Program-made: the position numbers and the translations under genes | The notes under the pieces: generated by a model | Databases searched by the model: none | What the model saw: only the letters and a program-made list of their open reading frames with translations | Told to the model about the DNA's origin: nothing | Assembly (NCBI GenBank): GCA_050084985.1 | Contig: JBITNC010000001.1 | Location: 52,824,001 to 52,888,000 of the forward strand | Source of the DNA: Nageia nagi | Taxonomy: Eukaryota > Pinophyta | Length of the DNA stretch: 64,000 nt | Direction: 5' to 3' | Shown: positions 1 through 10,621 of the stretch, one piece after another | Numbering within the stretch: the stretch's first letter is position 1 | How the letters are laid out: each line of letters begins with the position of its first letter

Positions 1-497
1 GATGTATTGATGGTGTCATACAATTATATTCTTCCTCAATAGATGTAGTTGGTAGTGTTAAAGGAGTTCAAATAACTTTGAATACCTTTCTTGATATTCG
101 TGTTGTCCAAGATGTAATTGTAGTTGATCTTCTACCTTTATTTAGAATGTATTTCCAAAAAATTTATTGCTAAAATAGGAGGATACCTAGCCTTAGACTA
201 CAATCATCTTCTTCTTTCAACTATTATCTTTAAAGCTATTGCAGATGAAATGAAGCTGTATATTACAAGATGTATTGATGGTGCCATACAATTAGATTCT
301 TCCTTAGTAGATGTAGTTGGTAGTGCTAAAGGAGTTCAAATAACTTTGAATACCTTCCTTGATATTTGCATTATCCAATATGTCATTGTAGTTGATCTTC
401 TAACTTTATTCAAAATATGTCTTTCTAAAAAATTTACTACTAAATTGGGAGGATACCTAACCTTAGACTATAATCATCTTCTTCTTCCTTTCCAAAA
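1..497. repeat. 268-bp tandem duplication inside the protease
   Basis: The sequence beginning gatgtattgatgg at position 1 starts again at 269, and both copies run through the LDYNHLLL codons (about 218 and 490). Element B has this segment only once, so the duplication is specific to element A or its immediate ancestor. The duplicated units already differ at many sites, so the event is old. Confidence 0.85.
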
Positions 498-504
498 TAA
501 ATAG
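1..504 (+). pseudogene. Retropepsin-like protease remnant, duplicated
   Basis: The C-terminal half of a gypsy aspartic protease appears twice. Each copy has the block ending in GGYLxLDYNHLLL, which corresponds to the end of plant gypsy proteases where the flap and the second hydrophobic strand lie. The catalytic Asp-Thr-Gly region is upstream and is not in the window for the first copy. The first copy changes frame near 150; the second is readable to the TAG at 502-504. In a live element this enzyme would cut the Gag-Pol polyprotein. The match to element B (41960-42290, opposite strand) runs across the whole block and into the following linker. Non-functional. Confidence 0.75.
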
Positions 505-585
505 GTAAAAATTCTGAATGAAGGCACCAAAACTATCCATCTCAAGAAGATCACTAAACAAAATTGTATGAATGATCCATAACTA

Positions 586-1140
586 GTGGAGGTATTTGAA
601 AGTGACACACTAAGGGAATCATTACGAACAACTAGAGTTCTTTCAATAAATGATCTGAATTATCAGGTCATAGATGTTGGCATGGGAAATTATTATTTAT
701 ATAAGAAAAATCAACCAATATTAGTCACTGCTAATAAAGAACATGAGATATGGATAATGTATTTTGATGGTTCTCGATGTAGACATAGATGTGGAGCTAG
801 AGTGGTCTTCAAATCTCCTAAGGGAACTACTAAAAATTCTCCTTTTGATTCACATGAACTTGTACAAATAATGTTACTGAGTATGAAGCCCTTTGTTTAG
901 GGTTGTCTAAAGCAATTAATATAGGCATTAGATGCTTGATGATCCATGGTGATTCTAAATTGGTCATCAAATAAGTTAGAAATCAGATCATTATAAAACA
1001 TCATTATTTGAAGAACTACAAGAATAGAGTGTGGGATTTATTGGAGTCATCTTTGGCTATCAATTTTATAAAAGCACAACCAAATAGCTGATGCACTTGC
1101 TGGAAGAGAAGCACATTATAATCCTACTCATTATAAAAGA
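586..1140 (+). pseudogene. Additional RNase H domain located before RT
   Basis: An RNase H fold of the plant reverse-transcriptase-like (RVT_3) type. Visible elements in order: WIMYFDGS (first catalytic Asp, about 750-776), a Gly-rich strand with VVFKSP, the region equal to EYEAL (second acidic residue, shifted frame near 880), HGDSKLVIK (third, about 948-970, frame changed), and ADALAGREA (about 1093-1116, last acidic residue). It lies between protease and RT, whereas the normal gypsy RNase H follows RT and is also present here. At least two frameshifts and several stops make it non-functional. Element B has the same domain in the same place, so the position is a family trait. Role in a live element: digestion of the RNA strand of the RNA-DNA hybrid. 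Confidence 0.85.
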
Positions 1141-1640
1141 GCAGCTTTTGGAGTCAAGGTTCAATGTAGGCCTTTAGTACCTAATGCTACAAACTTCTGG
1201 CAAGTATTTGACTCCGATGAGTATATTGTGAATTTCTTTATGGATGAAGAAATGGCTCACACTTTTGGTACTCAAGAAATGTTTGATTATTTCTAAGAAT
1301 CAGATGTCATTCAATTCAAAAATAATGTTATACCAAAAGGATTGCTCTCTTTTGAAAGACTATTTGATTCAGATGATGTCTTAAAGGCTGTCTTCAATCA
1401 TCTTGAAGGAGAATGATATTGAGATGGAAGTAGAACCTAGAAAGTATATAAAAATTAGTTTAGAGTGTTCTAACATAGAAAAGAATTTTATGTCTCAAAT
1501 TTATCATAAGTTCTCCCAAGTAATTTCCTAGACTTATGATGATCTTAAGACATATGATAAAAATGTTATCCAACATACAATTGAGCTTGAACTAGAGGTT
1601 AAACTATATAGGAAAAAATAAATACCAGTCAACCCAAAAA
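1141..1640 (+). pseudogene. Linker between additional RNase H and RT
   Basis: Decayed coding stretch joining the first RNase H to RT. It contains VQCRPLVP (about 1159) followed by an acidic run with NNVIPKGLLSFERLFD. The same linker is seen in element B at 40933-41307, where QCRPLVP and NNVIPKDLLSFEILFD are preserved, so it was translated in the ancestor. No known domain. It ends just before the Lys-rich start of the RT domain. Confidence 0.7.
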
Positions 1641-2480
1641 TAAAGGAAGCTATGAAACAAAAATTAATCAAGCTTCTTGATTCAAAAATTATTTATTCTA
1701 TTAAGCATTCTTCTTGGGTTGCAAATTTAGTTCCTATTAGCAAGAAAAATGAAGAAATCAGACTCTATGTTGATTTCAAAAATTTGAATAAAATGTCTCT
1801 TAATGATAATTATCCTCTCCCTCCTATGGAGTAGATCCTATATATAGTAGCTAGAGCTTGCTATTTTTCAATGATTGATGGTTACTAAGGATTTAACTAG
1901 ATTTGGTTGAAAGATGAAGATCAATCCAAAATTGCATTCACAACTAAATGGGGAATATTTACTTTTGAAAGAATGCCATTTTGTTTTTCCAATGTAGGAG
2001 CTACCTTTCAAAGAGCCATGGATCATGCATTTGGTGAATTAATTAATAAGATTATATTTATTTATCTAGATGATATCATAGTCTTCACTAGAAGCAGAAA
2101 TGATCACCTAGAACATCTAAGACTAGTCTTTGAAAAATGCATGAAATTTGGCATTTCAATAAATAAATAAAAAATCAATTTTTATGGTCAACCAAGGAAA
2201 GCTACTTGGCCACATTATCTCAAAAGAGGGACTAGAAATTGATCCAAATAGATTAAAATCTATAGAGGCATTACCACTCCCCTCTAATAAGAAGGCCTTA
2301 AAGTCATTCCTTGGCCAAATCAATTTTGTTAGAAAATTTATCAATAATTTTTTAGAAATTGTATCTCTAATCACTGCAATGCTAAAGAAATATGTTGTAT
2401 TTTCTTATTCATATGAAACAAAAATTGCCATCAAAGAAATAAAAAAAAGCTATAATAGAAGCTCTAATGTTTAAAAATCT
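1641..2480 (+). pseudogene. Ty3/gypsy reverse transcriptase, broken
   Basis: Gypsy RT motifs in order: SSWVANLVPISKKNEEIRLY with VDFKNLNK (fingers), NYPLPPME, FERMPFCFSNVGATFQRAMD (the usual PFGL is changed to PFCF), the catalytic YLDD at 2063-2074 followed by IIVF, then after a frame change LLGHIISKEGLEIDP and FLGQINFVRKFI (thumb). Stops are at 1832 (TAG), in the following linker, and at about 2168 (TAA). The catalytic Asp pair is intact but the frame is not. The enzyme would copy element RNA into DNA in virus-like particles. Best relatives are plant gypsy elements; the same protein is encoded by element B. Confidence 0.95.
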
Positions 2481-2894
2481 TGATATGTCAAAAATTTCAT
2501 CATGTATGCATATGGAGCATATAGGAACATTGTTGCAATTCTAGCACAAAAAGATGACAACAATGAAGAACATCTGATTGCCTTTCATAGTCAAACATTG
2601 CATCAACACCAGCAAAGATAATCATTTATTAAAAATCAAGTATTTTCTATAATGAAGGGGCTTAAAAAAATCAAGCATTATGTCTCTCATAATAGAATAT
2701 TTGTATTTACTATCCATCTAGATGTAAGAAATTATATTATACAAGGAGATCTAGGTGAAGGAAAGGCTAGTTGGATCACTAAAATAATAGAATATGACAT
2801 AGAAATTAAGCTAACCAAGCTTATCAAAGGTAGAGCTCTCTATGAGAATATAGCTAAAGCTTCACATATGATCGCTCTTATGGAGGATGAATAG
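2481..2894 (+). pseudogene. Gypsy RNase H following RT, broken
   Basis: The usual gypsy RNase H region. The first part is heavily shifted; the later part reads KGLKKIKHYVSHNRIF, then DVRNYIIQG and WITKIIEYDIEI, equal to the family pattern of a conserved WxxxLxEYDIEI-type strand near the end of the domain. Together with the domain at 586-1140 this gives the element two RNase H-like domains. In element B the domain is cut off at the HY of KHY by a large deletion. Confidence 0.8.
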
Positions 2895-2930
2895 TAACTT
2901 AATCAAGAAATTGATTGGATTAAATAAATC

Positions 2931-4113
2931 ATGACTTATTTTCAAATTGGTAGGTGCCCTAAAGCTCTAGATAGATTTCAAAAAAGGAGATTCAGGTTGC
3001 ATGCCCTCAATTTTATTATGATATATGACCATTTGTATAGAAAACTTTTTGATCAAACCCTTCTTATATCAGTGAATCAAGATGAATCTCATAGAATATT
3101 GCATGAATTTCATTATGGATTCTCTAGTGGGCATTACAGTGGACCAACTACAATAGCAAAGGTATTACAAGCTATATATTATTGGCCCACTATATTTTAG
3201 GATTCATTCAAGATTGCCCAGGAATATGATAAGTGTAATAGATTTGTGAGAAAGAGAAGACAAGCTACAATGCCTCTCAAACCTATCGAAGAACCCTTTC
3301 AACAATGGGGTATGGAATTCATTGTTGTTATAAACCCAAATTCCTTAGTAGGCCACAAGTTTATTTTAACTGCAACAAATTACTTCACTAGATGGTTAAA
3401 GGCCATGCCATGTAAAAATGTAGATCAAAAAGTGGTGATAGAAATTATTAAAAGAATAATCACCCACTTTGGAATCCTATAGACTATTATGTTAGACAAC
3501 GGCCCAATGTTTACTGGAGGTAATTTATCAAGCTTTGTAGCTCAATATGGAATATACTAGTTATTCTAATCAAACTAATACCCACAAGGTAATGGGATAG
3601 CTTAATCAAATAACAAAAATCTAACCTAGATTATCAAGAGGACAATTGAAGGGAATCCTAAACAATGGCATACATAATTAGACTTTGCATTATGGAGATA
3701 GGATCAACATAAAATTAGCAATAAAGACATACCCATATGCATTAGTATATGGTAAAACACCCATGTTGCCAATACACATGGAGTTACCAGCATTGAAAAT
3801 CCTGCAAGAAATGGAGGACCATCACTTTGAGCCACTACAATCCAAATATAGTCAGCTCTTGAAATTGGAGGAAGATTAGAACAAAGCATATGACTCATTC
3901 CAGCATTGCTAGCACATCATTAAGAAGTGGTTTGATAAGAAAAAGTCTTCTTGGATGAAGTTTGAAATAGGTGATATTGTCCTCAAATGGGATGAGGAAA
4001 GAGTAAAGCCCATAAGACATCAAAAATTTGATTCTCTTTGGATTGAACCTTACATAATCACTCAAGCCATGCAAAGTAATGCATTCAAATTGCAAGATAT
4101 TACCGAGTCTTGA
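2931..4113 (+). pseudogene. Ty3/gypsy integrase, inactive
   Basis: Integrase with an N-terminal zinc-binding region in which HRILHEFH supplies the two His, while the first Cys of the expected CxxC is Tyr (YDKC, about 3226). The core starts at WGMEFI, where the first catalytic Asp is Glu. The second is intact in LDNGPMF (Asp codon 3495-3497). The third, in the YPQGNGIA block, is replaced by a TAA stop at 3603-3605. The C-terminal part (FEIGDIVLKWDEERVKP, near 3960, and SLWIEPYIITQA, near 4040) follows without a visible chromodomain. Several TAG stops. Integration would be impossible with this copy. Element B lost this gene completely. Confidence 0.92.
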
Positions 4114-4690
4114 GAATTACCTATTCCCATCAATAGAATCTATTCAAAACATTATTGGGTAATGAGATGATCATAAGGTGCCTGCAAAGCAATGTATATT
4201 GTAAATAGTTTAAAAAAAATTTACATAGTTTTCAAAAAAGTAAATAGCCATTAATGATCAACTTTAATTCAACTCCATTAAGATTAATGTTGGTGTACTG
4301 CTCAACTATCAACTAAATAAGGTAGCATTTAAAAAAATATTTCCTCAGATTAAGGCAACATTTAAAGAAATATTTCCTTGAATTTCATAAACCATAACAC
4401 AAGTGCCATAAATTAAGTTTGATGTGCTTTGAAATTAATTATCCACACCTATGCTAGCTTGATCGATACAATGCTTAGGTCTTGAGATCTTTAAGCAGTA
4501 ATTTCCATTAATAGAAAATATTACCAACCTTGGACAAATAAAAATATCCTCATACCCTCTAGTTCAACACTTAACTGATTTCAAGCACACAAGTTTTTAG
4601 AGCATTTAGAACTTAGAGATTTTAGATCCGAGTTGAGTTAAGAGATAGAAGAGTTGTAGGACCTTGCATTGCCTAGATTACTATTTTTAG
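4114..4690. other. AT-rich spacer between integrase and accessory frame
   Basis: About 580 bases with no convincing coding sequence on either strand. There is a short direct repeat of the phrase aaggtagcattt/aaggcaacattt followed by aaagaaatatttcct (about 4319-4380). In retroelements with a third frame, a subgenomic promoter or splice acceptor would be expected here, but I see no feature that proves either. Confidence 0.5.
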
Positions 4691-7600
4691 ATGACAACTA
4701 GAATTTCAAGAAAGAGTATTGATATCATGGCAACTTCTTAATCATCCTTTCTAGCTGAAGTAGATCAACTTGATGTTAACCTTCTATCTTCATAGGAAGA
4801 ATGAATTGAGAATGCACTAGGGATAAACTGGACTAAGATGGGGGTAATCAATCACATGGATACATAAAGAACCAAGCCCAGTCACATTCTTTTGCAACAT
4901 AAGACACTCGAGGTGATCAAAAATTGGAATTCACTTGCTCATTCAAAAAGAGACATCATGATTGACTAGGGCCTTACCTATTATGTGTCCTATGAGTCGT
5001 TTACTTGCCCTAAGCTATTATACTTATTGGCACATAGACATCACCAAAAGGGTTACCAAATAGGAATGTTCAAGAGCTTAGAAGATGGATATGTAGCAGA
5101 ACCAAATTTTGAAGTAGTACTAGATTGCTCTCCTGATTCCATTGTCCAAGCATTTGCTATTCCAGTAGATTGGACTTTTTATGTTAAGAAACAAATTGAT
5201 TGGAAAAAGGAGAAGAATGACTTTTATGTCAATCAAGATGAAAGAAAAAAGGATAGAGAAGTGCTACAGGCACTAGTAATCATCTTGGGGAAGAAAACCT
5301 AGATTGAAGTAGATGAATCCATGGTGTGAATGGCTTATAATATTACAAAGGCTCATGTTTGCTATGACTTCCCAGCTTTCATCATTGGTGAGATAAAGAG
5401 GTGTTTGTTTAAAATTGAGAAGTCAAACTTTAGACATTCCTTATATCTTTGGTGGGTCTTCACCCATCAAAATCTTAACAAGCTTATAAAGGCAAGGCTA
5501 CCAATTGAGCCAACAAGTTCCAGTACTACACCAGTACCAATCAACTTGATGGTACCAATTTTGAGTAAGTTGCATGGATCCTACTACGAGTTTATAGATA
5601 AGTTCTATGCAATAGTAGTAAAACTTTTGATTGAAAAACTCCCCAACAGATTGCGTAAGAGTACTATGAGGGAGCTACAAGGTGGAAATAAAATTAGTGA
5701 TTGGTACTTCTTAAGAAGCTACACTATGATAATCAGGTATGGGTATTTTGAAAGACCTTGTTTATTACCCAAATATATAACACCCCAGTTTTACTCAATA
5801 GAAATGGGAAGATAGATTTGTGCTATAGAGAGCAAATATAGGTTTGGGGGTAATTTTAAGTCTATTATAGATATACCAACCTCTACTAAAAATTTTACTC
5901 TTTTAAAAATTGGATGTAAAGATAATATAGTTCAATTCATTGTATAGAATTTCACATTAGATATGGTGGAAGCTGCATGGATGTATGACCCTTCAAGAGA
6001 AATGACCCAAATAATAAGGTCAAGCAAAAAATGTATAGCTTTTCTCCATGATAGTAGGCCTTATATAGAACATTTTGTAAATAAAACTAAATAAAAAATA
6101 GAAATGTACCTTGATTAGGAATTCTTACCCCTAAATAAGGCTTGGATGGCTCTTAAAGAAATAAGGAAGTATAGGAACTGGGAAAATAAGAGACAAGATT
6201 TTGTCCTCAACCTAGAGGTCCTCACCCAATTAGCAAATTTTGAGTGGAGTTTGAATAAAATTTATTATTTTACAAAATTTAGATTTGAATATACAACAAA
6301 ATTTCACCACATTGAGAGTGACTTATTTGAAAAATTCAAATATGATAAGTACTAGGAGGCTAAGTATAGAAAGGATCCTTTGCCAAAGTTGGGATAGCCC
6401 CTTCCACCTCATTTTAAAGGAAAATATACTATAGGAGTGAGGCTAGTATAGATAAGACAACCATCTAGCATGGTTGAAATTTCAAAGAAGGGAGAGCAAG
6501 ACCCTTCAAACACTACCACTTCTTCTCAGGATACTTCTCAAAAAAAGAAAAGGAAAATACAAACCTTGGCTTAGAAACAACAAATCCAAGAGAAAGAGTA
6601 GAAGCCTATAAAGAAGCCTCACACTACTACAACAAGGTCATAGCCACAAATAGTACCTTCACCTTTAGAGGAAACAAGAGAAGTTCCAAAGGTGGTGGAA
6701 AAAGAGATAGAAATTTTTGATACAGAAGAGTGTAGAGAGCACCAAGATATGGATATTACCACTACATAAGCAACCCAGATGCAGGAATAAACCTTGGAAG
6801 AGGAGCAAAGCCAAATTCAACAAGGTAGGGGAAGTGTAACTAGAGCTACTGGATCTATAGTAGATGCACCTAGAGGAAGATCAAGAGATGATGATGATGA
6901 ATCCAAGAAAAAAGAAGACTCTAGCCCAATGGATAAGATTGAGGAATAAGGTGAAGTCATGGAAGAGGTAGAGCCAGAACCTAAAGTCCAACACTTGACA
7001 CCTCCCTGGCAATCACAACCCATTCAACAAGTTGAGACACCTATTTTAGGTGGAATTGCTACTCCCCATTCTTTAATTCCTATAGCCTCATAAGAGAAAA
7101 TAAAATCAATTTTTTCTACATAAATTATAGAGCCTATTGATTGGGCAACTTTTGTTAATAAGTCTCTTATGCTTCCAGAGCAACAATAAAGAATTTTGAG
7201 CAAGGTAACATAGATGGGAGATATTAAAATTGCATAGATGCCTTTTAAAGAAGGGAAACTAGATATTACTCCCATGACCATAATAGATGTAAATATGTAG
7301 AGTGCATCGATAATTGACCAATCAAGATTTTTGGTGAATACTTTGATGGTAGCTAGTAAAAGTCTTCAAGCAATGGAGACTAAGATAAAATAATTGAATA
7401 AGAAAATTTATCAGTATAAGAAAGAATACTCCCTTAAAGATAAAATAGTAATTGGGTTGTAGAATAAAAATAAAGAATTGATTGCAAGGCTTGATAAGTA
7501 GAAATTAGAATTTGATAAGAGCATGAAAATAACAAAATCTAAGCTAGATGTTGCAAATCAGATAATAGATTTCAAAGCTTAGGCTATAGTCATTGATGCT

Positions 7601-8495
7601 CAAAAGGTCAAGCAAGTTGAGGCTAAGCTACAAACTATCATCACAAAAAATAAAGTTTTATCTGATGACAATGCTAAGTTGTTATTGCTCATAAAAAAAT
7701 TTTAGAAAATCCTTGGTGGAACAAGTCGACAACAAAATGATAACACTATCACACTTGCACTTGCTAAAGGAAGAAACTATATAGGACATCAGGGACTTCC
7801 ATATTCAAACTACCCTCCATAAGCTAGCTCTAGATACACCTAGGGTAGTGTTAGAAATAATGCATGCCCATTTAGTGATCTTGATCAAGAAAGACATAGC
7901 AACAATATCTATTAAATCAATATAATTGTATCAAAGAAAGATTAGAGATATTTGTGAACTTTAAAATTTGGTGTTGAACATGGATATTGATAAGCATCAG
8001 CTCAGAATAGAGCTAGCATTCATTAACAAATTCTTTAATTCTTTGATTGAGATGAAGGCTCCTAAATTGTGGGAGGAACAAAATGTACAAGGTAGTGCTG
8101 CTAGTGTGGTATCCAATACCATTCAATTCCTAGAATAATATTTTTCTAAAAATCAAATCTCAAATTTACAATAAATAAATGAGTTGTCTCAAGAAGCAAT
8201 TACAAGATTTTTGCATGCTGGAAGGCTAGATAGTGTTCTAATAGGGTTTAAAGTAGATACAATGAAGATTAAGACATACCCTATCTTATCATAGATTGAT
8301 TATAAAGATCTTAGTGATCTAAATAAAAAGATGTAGCCATTCCTCCTACCAAAGTTGATTATAGCAGCTAAGACCTTTACAAAGTCTACTTCAAGGCAAG
8401 TTATTGGAAGCAGCAATTAGAGGGTTCTATTCTCCAATAGGCAAAGACTCCAAAGAGTTGCCAAAAGATTGTATTCTTTCAAAATTACAATTTGA
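4691..8495 (+). pseudogene. Long accessory frame between integrase and 3' LTR
   Basis: One reading frame of roughly 1,270 codons, followed by eye from an ATG at 4691 (second in-frame ATG 4727) to a TGA at 8493-8495, interrupted by many stops and one frame change near 7900-7975. The part before about 5815 is rich in aromatic residues (YYEFIDKFY, GGNKISDWYFL). Then come a Lys-rich segment (6540-6620), an acidic segment with DDDDESKKKE (6880-6910), and a heptad-like coiled coil (about 7360-7720). The last 170 codons resume in another frame (KAPKLWEEQNVQG to the end). No transmembrane segment or known domain is recognised. Element B encodes the same protein at 36059-39800. Possible roles, all unproven: envelope-like, Gag-like structural, or nucleic-acid handling. 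Confidence 0.8.
8459..8469 (+). promoter_or_regulatory. Polypurine tract before 3' LTR (weak)
   Basis: A purine-leaning run (ccaaaagat) sits directly before the LTR start. Element B has ccagaagat at the same place on the other strand. It is the expected site for priming plus-strand DNA synthesis. The tract is short, so the call rests mainly on its position. Confidence 0.45.
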
Positions 8496-8898
8496 ATTGG
8501 GGTAATTCTAAATTATTCTTTATTCTCTATTCTTTTATTCTATAATGTTTGGGAGTTATGTAAATGAGAATGCTCGATGGGGTTGGATATTATTCTCTTA
8601 GAGTCTCAGTGAGTTGTAAGTTCATGTATTCTAACATTCTTGTTAATCCATCATTTTCTCATTTCTTATCTTAGAGTGTTAGTTTTGTAAATAAGAATAG
8701 CTAGGATTTATGTGAATAAGAGTCATGTTATTCTTTATTCCTTTATTCATTAGTGATCTGGAGTTATGAGAACCCAGAAGAATTGTAAAGAATACCTAAA
8801 AATTATGTAAATAAATGTTTGGGAGTTATGTTTATTCCTCTAAAGTGTCTGAGAATTGTTGATGCAAGTCTCCAAGACTTGCATAAATTCAAAGCAAG

Positions 8899-9240
8899 AT
8901 CATCAATAGATCCCACTGATTCTAAGGAATGACATCATAATTTTTGAACAAAATCAGTGGGTCCTAGAGCAAATAATGGTGGGTGTAGATTTATGAAGAT
9001 CATTAATAGAGCCCATCGATTTTGAGAGATGATGTCATAATTTTTGATTGAAATTAGTGGGTTCTAAGAGAATCAGATCATCAATAGAGCCCATCGATTT
9101 TGAAAGATGATGTGATAATTTTTGATTGAAATCAATAAGTCCTGAAAGAATTAGATCATCAATAGAGCCCATCAATTTTGAAGGATGATGTCATGATTTT
9201 TGATTAAAATCAACAAGTTTTAAAAGAGTTAGATCATCTA
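8899..9240 (+). repeat. Tandem hairpin units in the LTR (four copies, 77-99 bp)
   Basis: Units begin with gatcatcaatagagccca or a close variant at 8899, 8998, 9075 and 9153, with the start of a fifth at 9232. Each contains an inverted repeat. The best is cccactgatt (8912-8921) against aatcagtggg (8952-8961), ten perfect pairs around a 30-base loop that includes gacatcat. The two LTRs of element B contain the same units in reverse orientation, for example near 35160-35520. Confidence 0.85.
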
Positions 9241-9714
9241 CTAGGCTTGAACAAAGAACATAAAACCCACCAAGCAAAGGTAAGAGTAATGCATAAGAAG
9301 GATACCCAAGTCCACTTTATCTTAAGTGTTTGAGCCTTGAGGCCCAGTTAATGTGTCGATACCAACTCATTTCCACATAATAGTGGCACTTTCTTCTTGA
9401 ATTAACATAATGTCTACCAACCACCATTACTCTAATGATTGACATCTATAATAAAGGTCATAAAGATTGTAGAGAAGTAGATAGTAGATGATAGAGCATT
9501 GTATTGAATCATACCCATCAATTTGCAATCAAGTAATTACTTAGATAGCTATAGTGCTATCTCCAATCAGCTACAGGGCTAAGGAATGAGCAATCAATGA
9601 TATGTCAGAAGGATTGCAGCTCTATGGACATGGCTATTCAAAAATTACAAATTCCCATATAGTTATGTTGTTGGTACTTATTTACTATGTAATCTAACAC
9701 AATTGTAATATTTA

Positions 9715-9722
9715 TATAAATA
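9715..9722 (+). promoter_or_regulatory. TATA box of gypsy LTR
   Basis: TATAAATA in the second half of the LTR. The left LTR of element B has the same octamer on the minus strand at 34593-34600, at a comparable distance from the LTR end, while the right LTR has one base changed. It would set the start of the genomic RNA and hence the U3/R border a short way downstream. Confidence 0.55.
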
Positions 9723-10320
9723 GTGATGTTTTAGTTATTTCTTTCAATGCTAGCAATTATGTATATTAATGAAGCCCAACTACCCAAGAAGGGGGGAAGT
9801 TGTATAAATAGTTAACTCTTAGAAGTCAAAAAGGTTGGACATTTTAGCAAATTTATCCAAATATGTAAGATCTATTCACATATGATAATACAAATAGATA
9901 ATGCTTTGCCCTTTTCCAACAAAGTGGCTATTTATTGCTTTTATGGATGTTATATATGGAATGTTTTCTTCAAATTATGGCTATGTATTATGATTACGAG
10001 ACCCCAAGGGTAAGATAGTTTGCTATTCTTAATCCTATCTATGGATTGCTACTTGTGCTACAATGCTTGGGTTGTATATTTTTTATTTTAGATCTTTTTA
10101 TTTACTTGTCTCTTTCCTATAGCTCTTGATCCTTTTATTCCTTTCTTGTTACTTTTAACCTTGAATACAGATAAGAACTAACCTATAAATCATAGATTGA
10201 GTAGAAAACCAACATGAGCGCATCCCCATAACTTTTTTCTCTTTCAAGTAACCTACTATTGCGAGCAATGGAGAACATAACTAGACCAAACCCTTTGAGG
10301 TTACGTTATACCGATCAACA

Positions 10321-10621
10321 ATAACTAGACATAGGATTACCTTATACATGAGATATTTGATTAGCATGGTAAATTTGAGAACCTTGATGAGAGATAGAGA
10401 CAAGAAAAATGGTTGATAAATGAAGAAGACTTGATGAAATAATGAGGATGAAAATATGCAAAAACCAAATAAGAAACAATAGAACATGATTGGAAATATG
10501 AAGATGCGAAGATAGCATAATTACAAACTTGATAAAATTTTCCATGGTAACCAAATGCATGTAGGGTACTAATTCATAATATGAAACCTATATGAAGTGC
10601 AAAATTAGAAACTATAATACA
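10321..10621. other. Flank of element A, nothing recognised
   Basis: About 300 AT-rich bases between the LTR end and the stop codon of the minus-strand frame at 10622-11654. I see no gene or repeat here. The partner target duplication of element A is outside the window and cannot be tested. Confidence 0.5.

Larger units (their letters stand above)
1..10320 (+). mobile_element. Ty3/gypsy LTR retrotransposon, element A (5' part outside window)
   Basis: Decayed Ty3/gypsy element read left to right: protease remnant, additional RNase H, reverse transcriptase, RNase H, integrase, long accessory frame, polypurine tract and 3' LTR ending at 10320. The 5' LTR, primer site and gag lie left of the window. 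Integrase follows RT and RNase H, which is the Ty3/gypsy order; no chromodomain is visible after integrase, and an extra RNase H is present, which points to the plant Tat/Athila side of the superfamily (inference). Every domain carries stops and frameshifts, so it cannot move by itself. Element B at 34091-46264 is a second copy of the same family in the opposite orientation and confirms the borders and domain order. Confidence 0.93.
8470..10320 (+). repeat. 3' LTR of gypsy element A (1.85 kb)
   Basis: Begins TGTATTCTTTC and ends ggttacgttataccgatcaaca. The reverse complements of 34091-36083 and 44397-46264 (the element B LTRs) show the same start, the same end and many shared blocks, including repeats of ggagttat, the hairpin units at 8899-9240 and the segment with ctacttgtgctac near 10050. 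It carries a TATA motif at 9715-9722. The element sense end is CAACA here and CAATA in both LTRs of element B, rather than a clean CA in all copies. Confidence 0.88.
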
